From: Rhodovibrio sodomensis
GTDB lineage: Bacteria > Pseudomonadota > Alphaproteobacteria > Kiloniellales > Rhodovibrionaceae
Assembly: GCF_016583645.1 (NCBI RefSeq)
Contig: NZ_NRRL01000017.1
Coordinates: forward strand, 1 to 61,054
Length of the DNA stretch: 61,054 nucleotides
Direction: 5' to 3'
Part shown: piece after piece, positions 29,073 through 37,363 of the stretch
Layout: the number at the start of each line of letters is the position of its first letter
Numbering within the stretch: the first letter of the stretch is position 1
Notes under the pieces: model-generated
Seen by the model: the letters and a program-made list of their open reading frames with translations, nothing else
What the model was told of the DNA's origin: nothing
Database searches by the model: none
Position numbers and translations under genes: made by a program

Positions 29073-29804
29073 GCGGCGGACCACCACCTCGGCGTCGTCC
29101 GCCCGGACTTCCCAGCCGTGGCGGGCCAGTTCCGGGTCGCCGTGCTCCTCCAGCGGGTAGCCGACGCACAGGTAGGCCACCAGCGTCCAGCTCTCCGGCA
29201 CCTCCAGCGCGCGCCGGACCTCCTCGGGGTCCAGGATCGACACCCAGCCGACCCCGATCCCCTCTGCCCGCGCCGCCAGCCAAAACGTGTAGACCGCCGT
29301 CACCACCGAATAACGCAGCGTCTCCGGCATGGTCTGCCGGCCGAGCCCGTGGCCGCGCTCGGTCGTCTCCGCGGCGAACACGGCCAGATGCTCCGGCGCT
29401 TCGCGCAGGCCGGACAGCTTGAGCCCGGCGTAGGCTTCGGCCCGGGCGCCGGTGTAGGCGCTCAGCGCCTCGGCGTTGCGGCGTTCGAAATTGGCCACGA
29501 TGGCGGCCCGGCGATCGGGATCGCGGACGGTCACGAACCGCCAGGGCTGCGAGTAGCCGACCGACGGCGCCAGGGTCGCCTCGCGGATTAGCGCGTCCAG
29601 CGTCCCCTCGGGCAGCGGGTCGGTGCGGAACCGGCGGACGTCGCGCCGCCAGGCGAACAGCTGGGCCAGTTGCCGGCGGAACGCGGCGTCGAACCGCGGC
29701 GGACCGGACGGCGCGGCCGCGCCGTGGTCGGCGGCGCCGTCATCGGCCGGGCGGTCGGATCGGCGGTCGTCGGGCGGGGAATCGGGCTGGCGGTCGGAAG
29801 CCAT
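29070..29804 (-). CDS. bluB: 5,6-dimethylbenzimidazole synthase BluB
   Basis: This 244-residue flavin-destructase of the nitroreductase fold cannibalises FMNH2 to make the lower ligand of vitamin B12. Recognisable blocks: RRDVRRFRTDPLPEGTLDAL, TLAPSVGYSQPWRFV, GLGRQTMPETLRYSVV, EGIGVGWVSILDPEEV and YLCVGYPLEE, all matching BluB. The N-terminal 50 residues are acidic and low-complexity. ATG 29804 is preferred; an in-frame GTG at 29837 would add 11 residues. It is bracketed by repeat copies C and D and is not next to other cobalamin genes; no cobalamin riboswitch is visible upstream. Confidence 0.9.
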   Translation of the reverse strand: MASDRQPDSPPDDRRSDRPADDGAADHGAAAPSGPPRFDAAFRRQLAQLFAWRRDVRRFRTDPLPEGTLDALIREATLAPSVGYSQPWRFVTVRDPDRRAAIVANFERRNAEALSAYTGARAEAYAGLKLSGLREAPEHLAVFAAETTERGHGLGRQTMPETLRYSVVTAVYTFWLAARAEGIGVGWVSILDPEEVRRALEVPESWTLVAYLCVGYPLEEHGDPELARHGWEVRADDAEVVVRR

Positions 29805-29885
29805 GGGTGCGGCAGTCTCCGTCTCGGGCGCAGACACCGCGCACTAGACCGAACCCGGTGCGCTTGGGCAAGGGGGCGGTGCCGC

Positions 29886-29997
29886 TAGAGCAAGATGCTG
29901 AAAGGTGGAGCCACTTTTCAGCATCTTGCTCTCTCTTCAATCAGTTAGAGCAAAATTCACGATGAAGGTCGACTCGACCTTCATCGATTTTGCTCTA
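29886..29997 (-). repeat. Double-hairpin TAGAGCAA repeat, copy D (reverse orientation)
   Basis: Read on the plus strand, the AAGATGC hairpin comes first (TAGAGCAAGATGCTGAAAGG...TTTTCAGCATCTTGCTCT), then the linker CTCTTCAATCAG, then the ATGAAGGTC hairpin ending TTTTGCTCTA. This is the opposite orientation to copies A, B and F. It lies upstream of bluB and of the plus-strand pilin gene. Confidence 0.92.
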
Positions 29998-30149
29998 GCC
30001 ACGACGGCCCGCGGCGCTCTGCCTCCAGGCCCGCGGCATTTGAGCGGATTGATGCCTCAAAGGCGGGCCAATCGTTAACGCGGGGTTAAGCCGGCGTCCT
30101 CACGATCGCGGGAACCGCCCGGTTGCCGCACGTGACAAGGATGTCCGCC

Positions 30150-30326
30150 ATGACCGCAGCGCTTGCCGCCTTCGCCCGCGACGACGCGGGCGCGACCGCA
30201 ATCGAATACGCGTTCCTCCTGGCCCTGATCGCGCTCGCGATCGTCGGGTCGGCGGAACTGCTTGGAAGCCAACTGGCCGGGTTCTTCAACTCGGCGGCGA
30301 GCGAAGTGCAGAACGCCGCGCCCTGA
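30150..30326 (+). CDS. Flp/Fap-type pilin
   Basis: This 58-residue protein has the Flp prepilin pattern: a short leader, DDAGATAIEYAFLLALIALAIVG with the invariant Glu/Tyr pair of the processing region, and a short C-terminal tail. Mature Flp pilins assemble into tight-adherence pili after cleavage by the TadV/CpaA peptidase. ATG 30150 is chosen because AAGGA lies 8 nt upstream; ATG 30141 and TTG 30123 are in frame. No tad/cpa assembly genes are in the window, so it is an orphan pilin. Confidence 0.85.
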   Translation: MTAALAAFARDDAGATAIEYAFLLALIALAIVGSAELLGSQLAGFFNSAASEVQNAAP

Positions 30327-30348
30327 CGCCCCTCGCGGCAGCCCGGAT

Positions 30349-30486
30349 TTAGATGTCGTCGGTCTCCTCTTCGATCTCGTCGCCGGCGTCTTCCATGTCC
30401 TGCTGCATGCCGTCCCAGGTGTTGGCGCAGGCGGCAAGCCCCAGCAGGGCCGCGATCGAGAGCACGCTGGCCAGTCGGCGGATCAT
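30349..30486 (-). CDS. Entericidin-like small lipoprotein (45 aa)
   Basis: A very short gene with an excellent GAGGAGG ribosome binding site ahead of ATG 30486. The product starts with MIRRLASVLSIAALLGLAAC, a lipoprotein signal with lipobox LAAC, followed by ANTWDGMQQDMEDAGDEIEE. The CNT..G...D...AG..I pattern is that of the entericidin A/B family of tiny lipoproteins, associated in E. coli with stationary-phase bacteriolysis and envelope stress. The tail is more acidic than in EcnB. Only one member is present, so no antidote/toxin pair is evident. Confidence 0.82.
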   Translation of the reverse strand: MIRRLASVLSIAALLGLAACANTWDGMQQDMEDAGDEIEEETDDI

Positions 30487-30648
30487 GGCGACCTCCTCTA
30501 GCTAACGGATTGGCGCATGCGGCTTGGCCGCACCCGGCCGCCTAGATGCGCCGTGGCCGGGCATCCGCGCAAGGTGTGCCACACGCCGGCGACGCAGGTG
30601 TCACGCCGGCCGGCCGGCCGGTCACAAAAGCGGCGCGCGCGGCCGCGC

Positions 30649-30951
30649 TCAGGTCACGCACAGCACCGCCGCGATGATCACCGCCAGCCAGCGCATCCCC
30701 GTGGCCACGCCGGGATCGCCCTCGTGCACCTCGGACGCACGCCAGACCCCGATCATGGCCAGAAGGTTGTACGGCACCGAGATGGCGTAGCCGACGATCA
30801 GCCCGGTGATCGGCAGGTCGCGGGTCACCAGGACCAGGTTGAACGCGGTGGTCATGCCGTTGATCAGAATGCCGCCCAGGATCAACCAGCCGAAGAAGGC
30901 CGCGAACAGGCCGACCTCGCCGCGCCACAGGCGTTTGACGTCGTTCAGGAT
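30649..30951 (-). CDS. Small membrane protein with unusual or unresolved start
   Basis: The reading frame encodes LNDVKRLWRGEVGLFAAFFG followed by hydrophobic segments (WLILGGILINGMTTAFNLVL, GLIVGYAISVPYNLLAMIG and WLAVIIAAVLCVT), a three-to-four-helix protein of about 100 residues. The natural N-terminus appears to be at LNDVKRLWRGE, but the codons there are ATC (30951-30949) and CTG; no ATG, GTG or TTG occurs upstream before an in-frame stop. The first ordinary start, TTG 30885, would remove the first part of the protein. Either initiation is at ATC/CTG (GGGAG lies just upstream) or a base change hides the start. Function is unknown. Confidence 0.6.
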   Translation of the reverse strand: MLNDVKRLWRGEVGLFAAFFGWLILGGILINGMTTAFNLVLVTRDLPITGLIVGYAISVPYNLLAMIGVWRASEVHEGDPGVATGMRWLAVIIAAVLCVT

Positions 30952-30980
30952 GGCTGCCGCTCCCGCTGTCCTACGTGGTC

Positions 30981-31400
30981 TCAGCAGCGGGTGACGGCGT
31001 GAAGGAACAGGCCGTTCATGTTCATCACCTCAAGCAGGTCGGCGCCGCGTTCTTCCAGCCAGGCGGCCTGGATCTCGTAGGCCTCGCGCTCCATGGCGCC
31101 CCGGCAGACGTAGTCGCGGCCGGCCTCCGCCTGCAGATGGTGGACCAGCTCGTGCACCAGGATCGAGCGGTCGCGCAGGTCGCCCATGTCCCAGTCGCTG
31201 CGCAGCAGCACCGTCCGGCTTTCCGCGTGGTAGAGGGCCAGGTAGCCGCGATCCTCGGTCGGATCGGCCGCGCCGGGGCCGTTGGCCAACGACGCCATCT
31301 GCGCGGGTTCGACCCGGGTGATCTCCGGCAGGTTCTCCGGCAACGGCAATTCGCTGACGCTACTGATCCAGACCATCAGTCCGAGGACGAAAGAGTCCAT
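30981..31400 (-). CDS. DUF6647-type protein with HExxH metallopeptidase-like motif
   Basis: This 139-residue protein has an N-terminal hydrophobic stretch (signal peptide or anchor, residues 3-20) and a zinc-peptidase-like motif HELVHH (83-88), followed by GAMEREAYEIQAAWLEERG, where E104 or E106 may be the third ligand. Two cysteines (C99 and C139) could pair. The motif and following helix resemble DUF6647 proteins; activity has not been shown for the family as far as I know. It is upstream of the small membrane protein on the same strand with 29 nt between them. Confidence 0.75.
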   Translation of the reverse strand: MDSFVLGLMVWISSVSELPLPENLPEITRVEPAQMASLANGPGAADPTEDRGYLALYHAESRTVLLRSDWDMGDLRDRSILVHELVHHLQAEAGRDYVCRGAMEREAYEIQAAWLEERGADLLEVMNMNGLFLHAVTRC

Positions 31401-31735
31401 CGCCCAGCACCCTTCTGCCTGCGCCCCCGTGTCGTGTCGGGTGGGCGCGCCGCTGTGCCCAACGGACGTCCTGCACGCGCCGCCGAGCGGCCGCAGCGGA
31501 ATCGTCCGTCAGCCCGCCGGCGGAAGCGTCTCATACCCGCGCCCTGACCCGCTTTTCGCGCCCGGCTCCTTGAGTCCACTTGGGGCTCGGAAGGATATCG
31601 TAAATAGCACAGGTTAAGGCGGCTTGCGCATGCGCGTCCGGATCGGTCGCGGGCGCGACAGGCGCCGACGCGAAGAGGTCCGCAAGATGGCTTGACGGAC
31701 CGATCCGTTGCGACGGACCTGACCCGCGGCCGGGG
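31401..31735. other. Intergenic stretch without a recognisable feature
   Basis: This 335-bp region separates the DUF6647 gene start from the ribF stop codon. It contains no frame with plausible start signals, no strong hairpin followed by a T-run and no obvious repeat. It should contain the promoter for the minus-strand DUF6647 gene, but I cannot place it. Confidence 0.4.
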
Positions 31736-32707
31736 TCAGCCGCCGGCGTGGTCGATCGCGACCGCCGGCTCCGCCTCCAGGACCTTGCGGGCCTGTCGGC
31801 AATCCTCGGCGATCTGCAGCGACAGCGCCTGCATGCTGTCGAAGTTGTGGTCGCCGCGCAGGAACTCGATCAGCTGCACGCGCAGGTGCTTGTTGTACAA
31901 GTCCGGCTGAACGTCGAACAGCGACACCTCCAGAAGCACGTTGTGCCCTTGCACGGACGGCCGGGTGCCGACATAGCCGGCGCCGTCCATCCAGAAGGTG
32001 TCGGGGCCGCTGTCCACGCCCGCGCGCACCGCGTAGATGCCGTGCATCGGTTCCAGGTATTCGCCGAGCGGCACGTTCGCGGTCGGAAAGCCGATCTCCC
32101 GGCCGCGCTTGGCGCCGTGTTCGACCCGGCCCTCGACCTCCCACGGCCGGCCGAGCAGGCGCAGCGCCTCGCGCACCTCGCCCGCCTGCAGGCAGGCGCG
32201 TACGCGCGAGGAGGAGATGGTGTCGCCGTGCTCGTCCAGCACCGGGTCCAGGGCGGAGACGCCGAAGCCTTGGCTTTCGCCGATCCGGGCCAGCAGGTCG
32301 ACGTCGCCCTGGCGCTTGTGGCCGTAGCGAAAGCCGCGGCCGATCACGACGTGCCGGGCCTGCAGGTCGCGCCCCAGCAGGTCGGTCACGAACGCCTCCG
32401 CCGTGATCTTGGCGAACTCCCAGTCGAACTGCAGGACGAACACGTTGTCGATGCCGAGCGCCTCCATCAGCCGCAACTTGGTGCGCAGGGCGGACAGGCG
32501 GAACGGCGGCTGGTCCGGCTTGAACAGGCGGCGCGGGTGCGGCTCGAAGGTCATGACGTTGCAGGGCACGCCGAGCGCGCGGGCGCGCGCCCGCGCCTCC
32601 GCCAGGACGCCGCGGTGGCCGCGGTGCAGCCCGTCGAAGTTGCCGATCGCCACGACGCCGCCGCGCGCGGGGTCGGGCAGGTCGTGGGTATGGCGGTAGA
32701 CGTCCAT
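31736..32707 (-). CDS. ribF: Bifunctional riboflavin kinase / FAD synthetase
   Basis: This 323-residue cytoplasmic enzyme phosphorylates riboflavin to FMN and adenylylates FMN to FAD. The N-terminal FAD-synthetase domain shows GNFDGLHRGH (nucleotidyltransferase HxGH-type motif), TFEPHPRRLF, the IGRGFRYGHKRQG loop and ISSSRVR. The C-terminal flavokinase domain shows GREIGFPTANV and the late FLRGDHNFDS block. FMN made here is also the substrate that BluB, encoded about 2 kb downstream, destroys to make dimethylbenzimidazole. ribF commonly precedes ileS; here about 3.7 kb of accessory genes lies between them. Confidence 0.96.
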   Translation of the reverse strand: MDVYRHTHDLPDPARGGVVAIGNFDGLHRGHRGVLAEARARARALGVPCNVMTFEPHPRRLFKPDQPPFRLSALRTKLRLMEALGIDNVFVLQFDWEFAKITAEAFVTDLLGRDLQARHVVIGRGFRYGHKRQGDVDLLARIGESQGFGVSALDPVLDEHGDTISSSRVRACLQAGEVREALRLLGRPWEVEGRVEHGAKRGREIGFPTANVPLGEYLEPMHGIYAVRAGVDSGPDTFWMDGAGYVGTRPSVQGHNVLLEVSLFDVQPDLYNKHLRVQLIEFLRGDHNFDSMQALSLQIAEDCRQARKVLEAEPAVAIDHAGG

Positions 32708-32772
32708 CGTCGCTCGCTTCCCGCGCTGACAAGAGGAGCCCGGCGCGCCGGACCGGGGAGCGCCCAGGAGGC

Positions 32773-32888
32773 TAGGGCAAAATCGCCGAGGGTCGACGCG
32801 ACCTTAAGCGTGAACTTCACCCGATCTCCCGAAAGCGCGGGCAAGCTTCACGCGAAGAGGTGAGTACGCCCTCCGCGATCCTGCCCGA
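32773..32888 (+). repeat. TAGAGCAA repeat, degenerate copy E
   Basis: TAGGGCAAAATCGCCGAGGG, then TCGACGCGACCTTAAGCGTGA, corresponds base by base to the first hairpin with many substitutions. The second part (GGGCAAGCTTCACGCGAAGAGG...GCGATCCTGCCC) still matches the second hairpin in outline. It is the oldest-looking copy, upstream of ribF. Confidence 0.55.
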
Positions 32889-32945
32889 GACCGCGGGCGC
32901 GGCGCGTCCCGGACGGGCGCTGTCGGGTGTAGCGCGCCTGCCGTC

Positions 32946-32987
32946 AAGAAAAAAGGGCCAGCGCCGGTCCGATCGGCGCTGGCCCTC
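32946..32987 (-). terminator. Rho-independent terminator of the MaoC gene
   Basis: On the minus strand AGGGCCAGCGCCGATCGG pairs with CCGGCGCTGGCCCT to give a stem of about 12 bp, followed directly by TTTTTTCTTG. It lies about 70 nt after the MaoC stop codon and should separate that gene from ribF. Confidence 0.88.
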
Positions 32988-33055
32988 TGTCGTTTGGCTG
33001 GCCGGCGACGCCGTGCCGCAGGCTGGATCGGCCCCGGCAGGCGTCCAACCCGCGC

Positions 33056-33598
33056 CTATTCCGCCGCGCTGGTGTGGCTCGCCGGCGGCGGGACGGCGCC
33101 GACCTCTTCCTCCGGCCGGCCGCGCGTTTCCTCGCGGCTGTTGACCATCATCCGCGCTTCGCCGTCGAGCACGGTCTTGCCGTCGACCGTGCACACGGTG
33201 TCGACCTTGATGCGCTTCTTCTCGCGGTTGACCTCGGTCACGGTGACGCGGGCGCGCACGGTGTCGCCGATCTTGACCGGCGCCTTGAAGTTCAGCGTCT
33301 GGCCCATGTAGATGCAGCCCGGCCCGGGCAGGCGGGTGCCCAGCACGGTCGAGATGAAGCTCGCCGCCAGCATGCCGTGGGCGATCCTGCCCTTGAACAT
33401 CGTCTGCTCGGCGAAGTTCTGGTTCAGGTGGACCGGGTTGGTGTCGCCCGAAATGCCGGCGAACATGACCACGTCGGCCTCGGTGACCGTCTTGCCGTAG
33501 CTGTCGGTCATGCCGACCTCCAGGTCCTCGATGTAGTAGCCGTGGAGGTCCTGCATCGCCCGCAGCGGAGCGTCACCCTTGCCGTCGTCCGTCATCAT
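33056..33598 (-). CDS. MaoC-family (R)-hydratase
   Basis: This 180-residue hot-dog-fold protein contains the hydratase 2 motif in FAGISGDTNPVHLNQNFAEQT, where the aspartate and histidine are the catalytic pair, followed by FKGRIAHGMLAASFIS. This is the PhaJ/MaoC pattern of (R)-specific enoyl-CoA hydratases that feed 3-hydroxyacyl-CoA into polyhydroxyalkanoate synthesis or reverse it. ATG 33598 is chosen since AAGG lies about 7 nt upstream; ATG 33595 is possible. The C-terminal 25 residues are acidic and unlike the family. Confidence 0.9.
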   Translation of the reverse strand: MMTDDGKGDAPLRAMQDLHGYYIEDLEVGMTDSYGKTVTEADVVMFAGISGDTNPVHLNQNFAEQTMFKGRIAHGMLAASFISTVLGTRLPGPGCIYMGQTLNFKAPVKIGDTVRARVTVTEVNREKKRIKVDTVCTVDGKTVLDGEARMMVNSREETRGRPEEEVGAVPPPASHTSAAE

Positions 33599-33871
33599 GC
33601 GCTGCCTTTCCTTGCCGCAGTGCCGCAATCCAATGCTGCGGTGCAAACTACAAGCAAGGTTTGCCCGGGGCAAGCGTTGCAACCGAAACGGTGCCCTGCC
33701 GCGCCGCGATTCCCGGGGTTATCCGCGGCTTGCCGGTCCGCGGGCGATGCGCTTCGATCCAAACCGATCCGGCCTTGACGCCGCCCGACCCGGGCCGATT
33801 TCCGAACCAGCATCGGGCGCCCGATGACCCGGACGTTTCCCCCAACGCTTGCGCGCCCGCGGGAGGTTCCT

Positions 33872-34378
33872 ATGCCCAAGGCGATGTCGTTCGCGATGCC
33901 GGCGACCCTGCGCACGATCCTGGCGGGGCTGACGGCGCTGGCCGCGCTCGCCCTGTCGACCGGTCCCGCGCCGGGGCAGGAAATCCTGCAGCCAAATCCG
34001 GCATTTTCGCCCAAGAAGGTCGTGTCGATCCAGCTCAAGGCGCTCCAGCGCAACGACACCCCCGACCCGGACGCGGGCATCCGCCAGACCTGGGCGTTCG
34101 CCCACCCGGACAACCGGCAAGTGACCGGTCCCTACCCCCGATTTCAGCGCATGATCAAGATGCCCAGCTACGAGGTGCTGCTGGGCCACAGCGACCATGT
34201 GATCGAAAAGGTCGCGCAGACCGACGGCGTGGCCCGCTTTGCGGTCACGGTGACCGCGCCCAGCGGCCAAGTCTACGGCTACCGGTGGGAGGTACGGAAG
34301 ATCGCCGAGGGCGAGCACGCCGGCGCCTGGGCCACCACGGCCGTCTCGCCGGCGATGGACGCCGGCGATAGCACCTGA
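33872..34378 (+). CDS. DUF4864 exported protein
   Basis: This 168-residue protein has a signal peptide (residues 1-34, cleavage near APGQ) and the DUF4864 pattern: IQLKALQRNDTPDPDAGIRQ, then TWAFAHPDNRQVTGPYPRF, and SYEVLLGHSDHV. The fold is predicted SnoaL/NTF2-like; function is unknown. GGGAGG just upstream of ATG 33872 decides the start. It is divergent from the MaoC gene. Confidence 0.85.
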   Translation: MPKAMSFAMPATLRTILAGLTALAALALSTGPAPGQEILQPNPAFSPKKVVSIQLKALQRNDTPDPDAGIRQTWAFAHPDNRQVTGPYPRFQRMIKMPSYEVLLGHSDHVIEKVAQTDGVARFAVTVTAPSGQVYGYRWEVRKIAEGEHAGAWATTAVSPAMDAGDST

Positions 34379-34413
34379 CACCGCCGCCGGACTGCCGCCG
34401 GACTGGCCGGCCG

Positions 34414-34920
34414 TCAGTCGCCGTCGCTGACCCGCTTGCACAGATCCTGCAGGCCGGCCTGGAACGCCTCGCGGCGGTTTTCCGGCAATTCCGCCATCGC
34501 GGTCGCGAGCGCGATCAGCGGGTCGACCTGCAGCGCCCGCTGGCCCTGGGCGGTCACGCTCATCCGGGTTTCCCGACCGTCGTCCGATTCCATGCGCAGG
34601 TAGCCCTGTTCGACCAGCTGGCTGATCAACGTCGAGGCGCGCCCGGGCGACAGCCGGTGAGCCTTGGCGAACGCCGCGGTGGTCCGGTCGCCGGCATCGC
34701 CGTCGGCGAAAAAGCGCAGGGCGTCGATGTGATACGGCCTGAGGCCGTTGCGGTTGGCCTTGGCGTCGACCACGCGCGACAGGGCCCGTAACATGCGCGC
34801 GGCCTGATAGTCGGATTCAGCAACGCCCGTATTCATCTTGGCAGCACCCTCCCAGGGCGCCGAGATGTCCCCTGAAGCCGTCTCCGCCTTATCGGCACCT
34901 GTGGTAAGATCGTCGGTCAT
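34414..34920 (-). CDS. MarR-family transcriptional regulator
   Basis: This 168-residue protein has a winged-helix domain: the recognition region FAKAHRLSPGRASTLISQL, then VEQGYLRMESDDGRETRMSV for the wing with the conserved D-x-R turn, and a long C-terminal dimerisation helix. It should act as a dimeric repressor or activator responding to a small ligand. The N-terminal 28 residues are acidic; M29 would be an alternative start. The target is unknown; it converges on the DUF4864 gene. Confidence 0.88.
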   Translation of the reverse strand: MTDDLTTGADKAETASGDISAPWEGAAKMNTGVAESDYQAARMLRALSRVVDAKANRNGLRPYHIDALRFFADGDAGDRTTAAFAKAHRLSPGRASTLISQLVEQGYLRMESDDGRETRMSVTAQGQRALQVDPLIALATAMAELPENRREAFQAGLQDLCKRVSDGD

Positions 34921-35189
34921 TTAGGCGCGACCGCGAAATAACCTGTGTTGTACCCGAGACGGCCGGAACCTCCCGGCGGCGTCATTCTTTTTTTCCGCGC
35001 GTTTCTTATTCGACCCGATCAGATCCGCAACGCGCGCCGTTCGATCGGCCGCGGGCGGATGCCGGCTCACGTTGTCGCGGTTAACGCATCGCTCATTTCG
35101 GATTCCGCGCATGCGTGGTCTTCCTGTCAAGCAGGATCGGCAGCGACGCAAGCGCCAGACGCGAATTTTCCAGCCGGAACGAACGCCGC

Positions 35190-35624
35190 TCACGCCGCCA
35201 CGATCAGGCGGGCGAGCACGACCGTCGCGGCCAGGAACTGGGCGCCGTTGATCCACACCGACAGGCCGTGCAGCCGCTCAAAGCGCTTGCCCGCCGCGCT
35301 CTCGCCCGCCAGTTCCCGGTCGCGCAGCGCGTTGATCCGCGGCATCAGGACTTGCCGGGCGTACAGGAAGCCGAGCGCGACCAGCGCCAGCACCACGGCG
35401 TCGACCGGCCGGACCAGGGCGGCCGCGGCGGCGGCCGTCGCGGCGAAGGCGAACATCCCGAGGTAGTACACCGGGAACAGCCGCCGGATGAACCGGCCGG
35501 CGGTCACCGCGTCCAGCACCTTGAACACCATGGGGGCGACCATGGCGGCGAAGAACAGCATGCTGCCCACCAGCAGGGCCGCGGCGAGCGCCGCCAGCAG
35601 GCTTAGGGAGAGGTAGTCGGTCAT
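35190..35624 (-). CDS. DUF4149 (TMEM205-like) membrane protein
   Basis: This 144-residue protein has four hydrophobic segments. The first (LLAALAAALLVGSMLFFAAM) continues into VAPMVFKVLDAVTAGRFIRR, and the second begins LFPVYYLGMF. The pattern 'G...F...VAP..F' followed by 'AG......FP.Y' is that of DUF4149/TMEM205 proteins. Function is unknown. ATG 35624 is preferred; the frame is open upstream without membrane character. Confidence 0.85.
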   Translation of the reverse strand: MTDYLSLSLLAALAAALLVGSMLFFAAMVAPMVFKVLDAVTAGRFIRRLFPVYYLGMFAFAATAAAAAALVRPVDAVVLALVALGFLYARQVLMPRINALRDRELAGESAAGKRFERLHGLSVWINGAQFLAATVVLARLIVAA

Positions 35625-35793
35625 GCCTGCAACACTTGGCGCGGGCGCGCCGCCGGTCCAGGGCCCGACGTCCGCGACACGCCCGCACCGCCGCGCGCTC
35701 CCGCATCCGATCCCCGCGTCCGACCACGGGCCGATTCCCACAGGCGTCCGAAGCGATTAGGGTAGCGCCGAGCCACGTTCCGAGAGCCGGGTG

Positions 35794-36786
35794 ATGCCCC
35801 ATTCCCTGAACAAGCCCGCCCAGACGGGCCCGGAGGCGGACAGCGGTCCAACCCCGGAGGACCCGGCGGCGGCGACGCCCCCGCCCGGGACCGCCCCGGA
35901 CCCGGACGACCGCCCAGCCGCGGCGGGACACGGCGCGCGCGCCGGGTTCAAGCAGCCGACCGCGCGCCAGGAACGCATCCTGGAGCTGGTGCGCCGGCGC
36001 GGCTTCGTCTCGATCGAGGCGCTGGCGCGCACCTTCGACGTGACCCCGCAGACGATCCGCCGCGACATCAACCAGCTGTGCGAGCTGGAGCTGCTGCGCC
36101 GCTACCACGGCGGCGCCGGCCTGCCGTCCAGCGTGGAGAACCTCGCCTACCAGACCCGGCAGGTGCTGTGGCAGGGCGAAAAGCAGGCGATCGCCCGTGC
36201 CGTCGCCGAACAGGTCCCGGACGAGGCGTCGCTGTTCATCAACATCGGCACGACCACCGAGGAGGTCGCCAAGGCGCTGATGGGCCATCGCGGCCTCAGG
36301 GTGATCACCAACAACCTGAACGTCGCCTCGATCATGTCGTCCAAGCCGGACTTCGAGGTCACCGTCGCGGGCGGCCTGGTGCGCCAGCGCGACCGCGGCA
36401 TCGTCGGCGAGGCGACGATCGACCTGATCGGGCAGTTCAAGCTCGACTTCGGGATCATCGGCATCTCCGGGATCGACGCCGACGGCACGCTGCTCGACTT
36501 CGACTACCGCGAGGTCCGGGTGGCGCGCGCGATCATGGAGAACTCCCGCCAGGTCTTCCTGGTCGCCGACCACACCAAGTTCGGGCGCAACGCCATGGTC
36601 CGGCTAGGCAGCCTGACCCAGCTGTCCGCCGTGTTCACCGACCGCGCCCCGCCCGAGCCGATCCGCGATCTGCTCAAGCAGGCCGACGTCCAGCTGCGGA
36701 TCGCCCCGGCCCCGGACGACGCGCAGTCCGCCGCCGACGGGACCCCGCGCGATCCCGAAACCGCCCTGCCGCCGGGCGAACGCTGA
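35794..36786 (+). CDS. glpR: DeoR-family regulator, probable glycerol-3-phosphate repressor GlpR
   Basis: This 330-residue repressor has a proline-rich N-terminal tail (about 50 residues), then the DeoR helix-turn-helix ([20 protein letters not shown], then [15 protein letters not shown]) and the DeoR sugar-phosphate sensor domain ([46 protein letters not shown]). The dual 'D.DG.L.DFDYRE' wording is typical of GlpR. It lies 5 kb upstream of glpD-glpSTPQUV on the same strand, so it likely represses that locus and is released by glycerol 3-phosphate. An overlapping GTG at 35791 is also possible. The TTCG-rich sequence at 41355-41392 is a candidate operator. Confidence 0.88.
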   Translation: MPHSLNKPAQTGPEADSGPTPEDPAAATPPPGTAPDPDDRPAAAGHGARAGFKQPTARQERILELVRRRGFVSIEALARTFDVTPQTIRRDINQLCELELLRRYHGGAGLPSSVENLAYQTRQVLWQGEKQAIARAVAEQVPDEASLFINIGTTTEEVAKALMGHRGLRVITNNLNVASIMSSKPDFEVTVAGGLVRQRDRGIVGEATIDLIGQFKLDFGIIGISGIDADGTLLDFDYREVRVARAIMENSRQVFLVADHTKFGRNAMVRLGSLTQLSAVFTDRAPPEPIRDLLKQADVQLRIAPAPDDAQSAADGTPRDPETALPPGER

Positions 36787-36862
36787 GCCGCGCCGCCCGG
36801 CTTGCCGGCGCCCCGCCGTCGCCCGCAGACCGCGCGCTGGTGGTGTGGCCGGGAGGCGGACG

Positions 36863-37363
36863 ATGACCGACCACGAGGATTCGCTGGTGCGTTGCGTGAG
36901 CGTGCCGGCGCCGCCCGACGCGGCCTGGCGGACCTTCGTCGACCGGTTCGCCGATTGGTGGCCGCGAGCCTACAGCTTCAGCCAGGACGCGCTGGAGACG
37001 ATCGGCATCGAGGCGGTTCCGGGCGGCCGCTGCTTCGAGCGCGACCGCGACGGCCGGGTGCTCGCCTGGGGCACGGTCGTGACCGCCGAGGCGCCGCACC
37101 GGCTGGTGTTCCTGTGGCAGATCACCGCCGACCGGCGAATCGAGCCGGACACCGCCCGGGCCAGCGAGGTCGCGGTACGCTTCGAGGCCGCCGGGTCGGG
37201 GACGCAGATCATCCTGACCCACCGCGCGTTCAGCCGGCACGGCGGCGACGGGCGCGCCGACCGCGACGGCATGGCCTCCGACCAGGGCTGGACCTACGGC
37301 CTGCGCTGCTTCGCCGACGCGGCTGGCGGCCCGGGAGGCGGCGGCGCGCGTTCTCGCGCCTAG
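36863..37363 (+). CDS. SRPBCC / AHSA1-like domain protein
   Basis: This 166-residue protein follows a GGGAGG ribosome binding site. The sequence matches the START/AHSA1 layout: VPAPPDAAWRTFVDRFADWWP at the front, VPGGRCFERDRDGRVLAWGTV in the middle, and a final helix beginning QGWTYGLRCFAD. Such proteins form a hydrophobic cavity for small ligands. It is 77 nt downstream of glpR and may be co-transcribed; function is not predictable. Confidence 0.8.
   Translation: MTDHEDSLVRCVSVPAPPDAAWRTFVDRFADWWPRAYSFSQDALETIGIEAVPGGRCFERDRDGRVLAWGTVVTAEAPHRLVFLWQITADRRIEPDTARASEVAVRFEAAGSGTQIILTHRAFSRHGGDGRADRDGMASDQGWTYGLRCFADAAGGPGGGGARSRA

Noticed and set aside
29805..30149. Cobalamin riboswitch upstream of bluB
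   Set aside because: No B12-box-like sequence was found; the region is occupied by repeat copy D.
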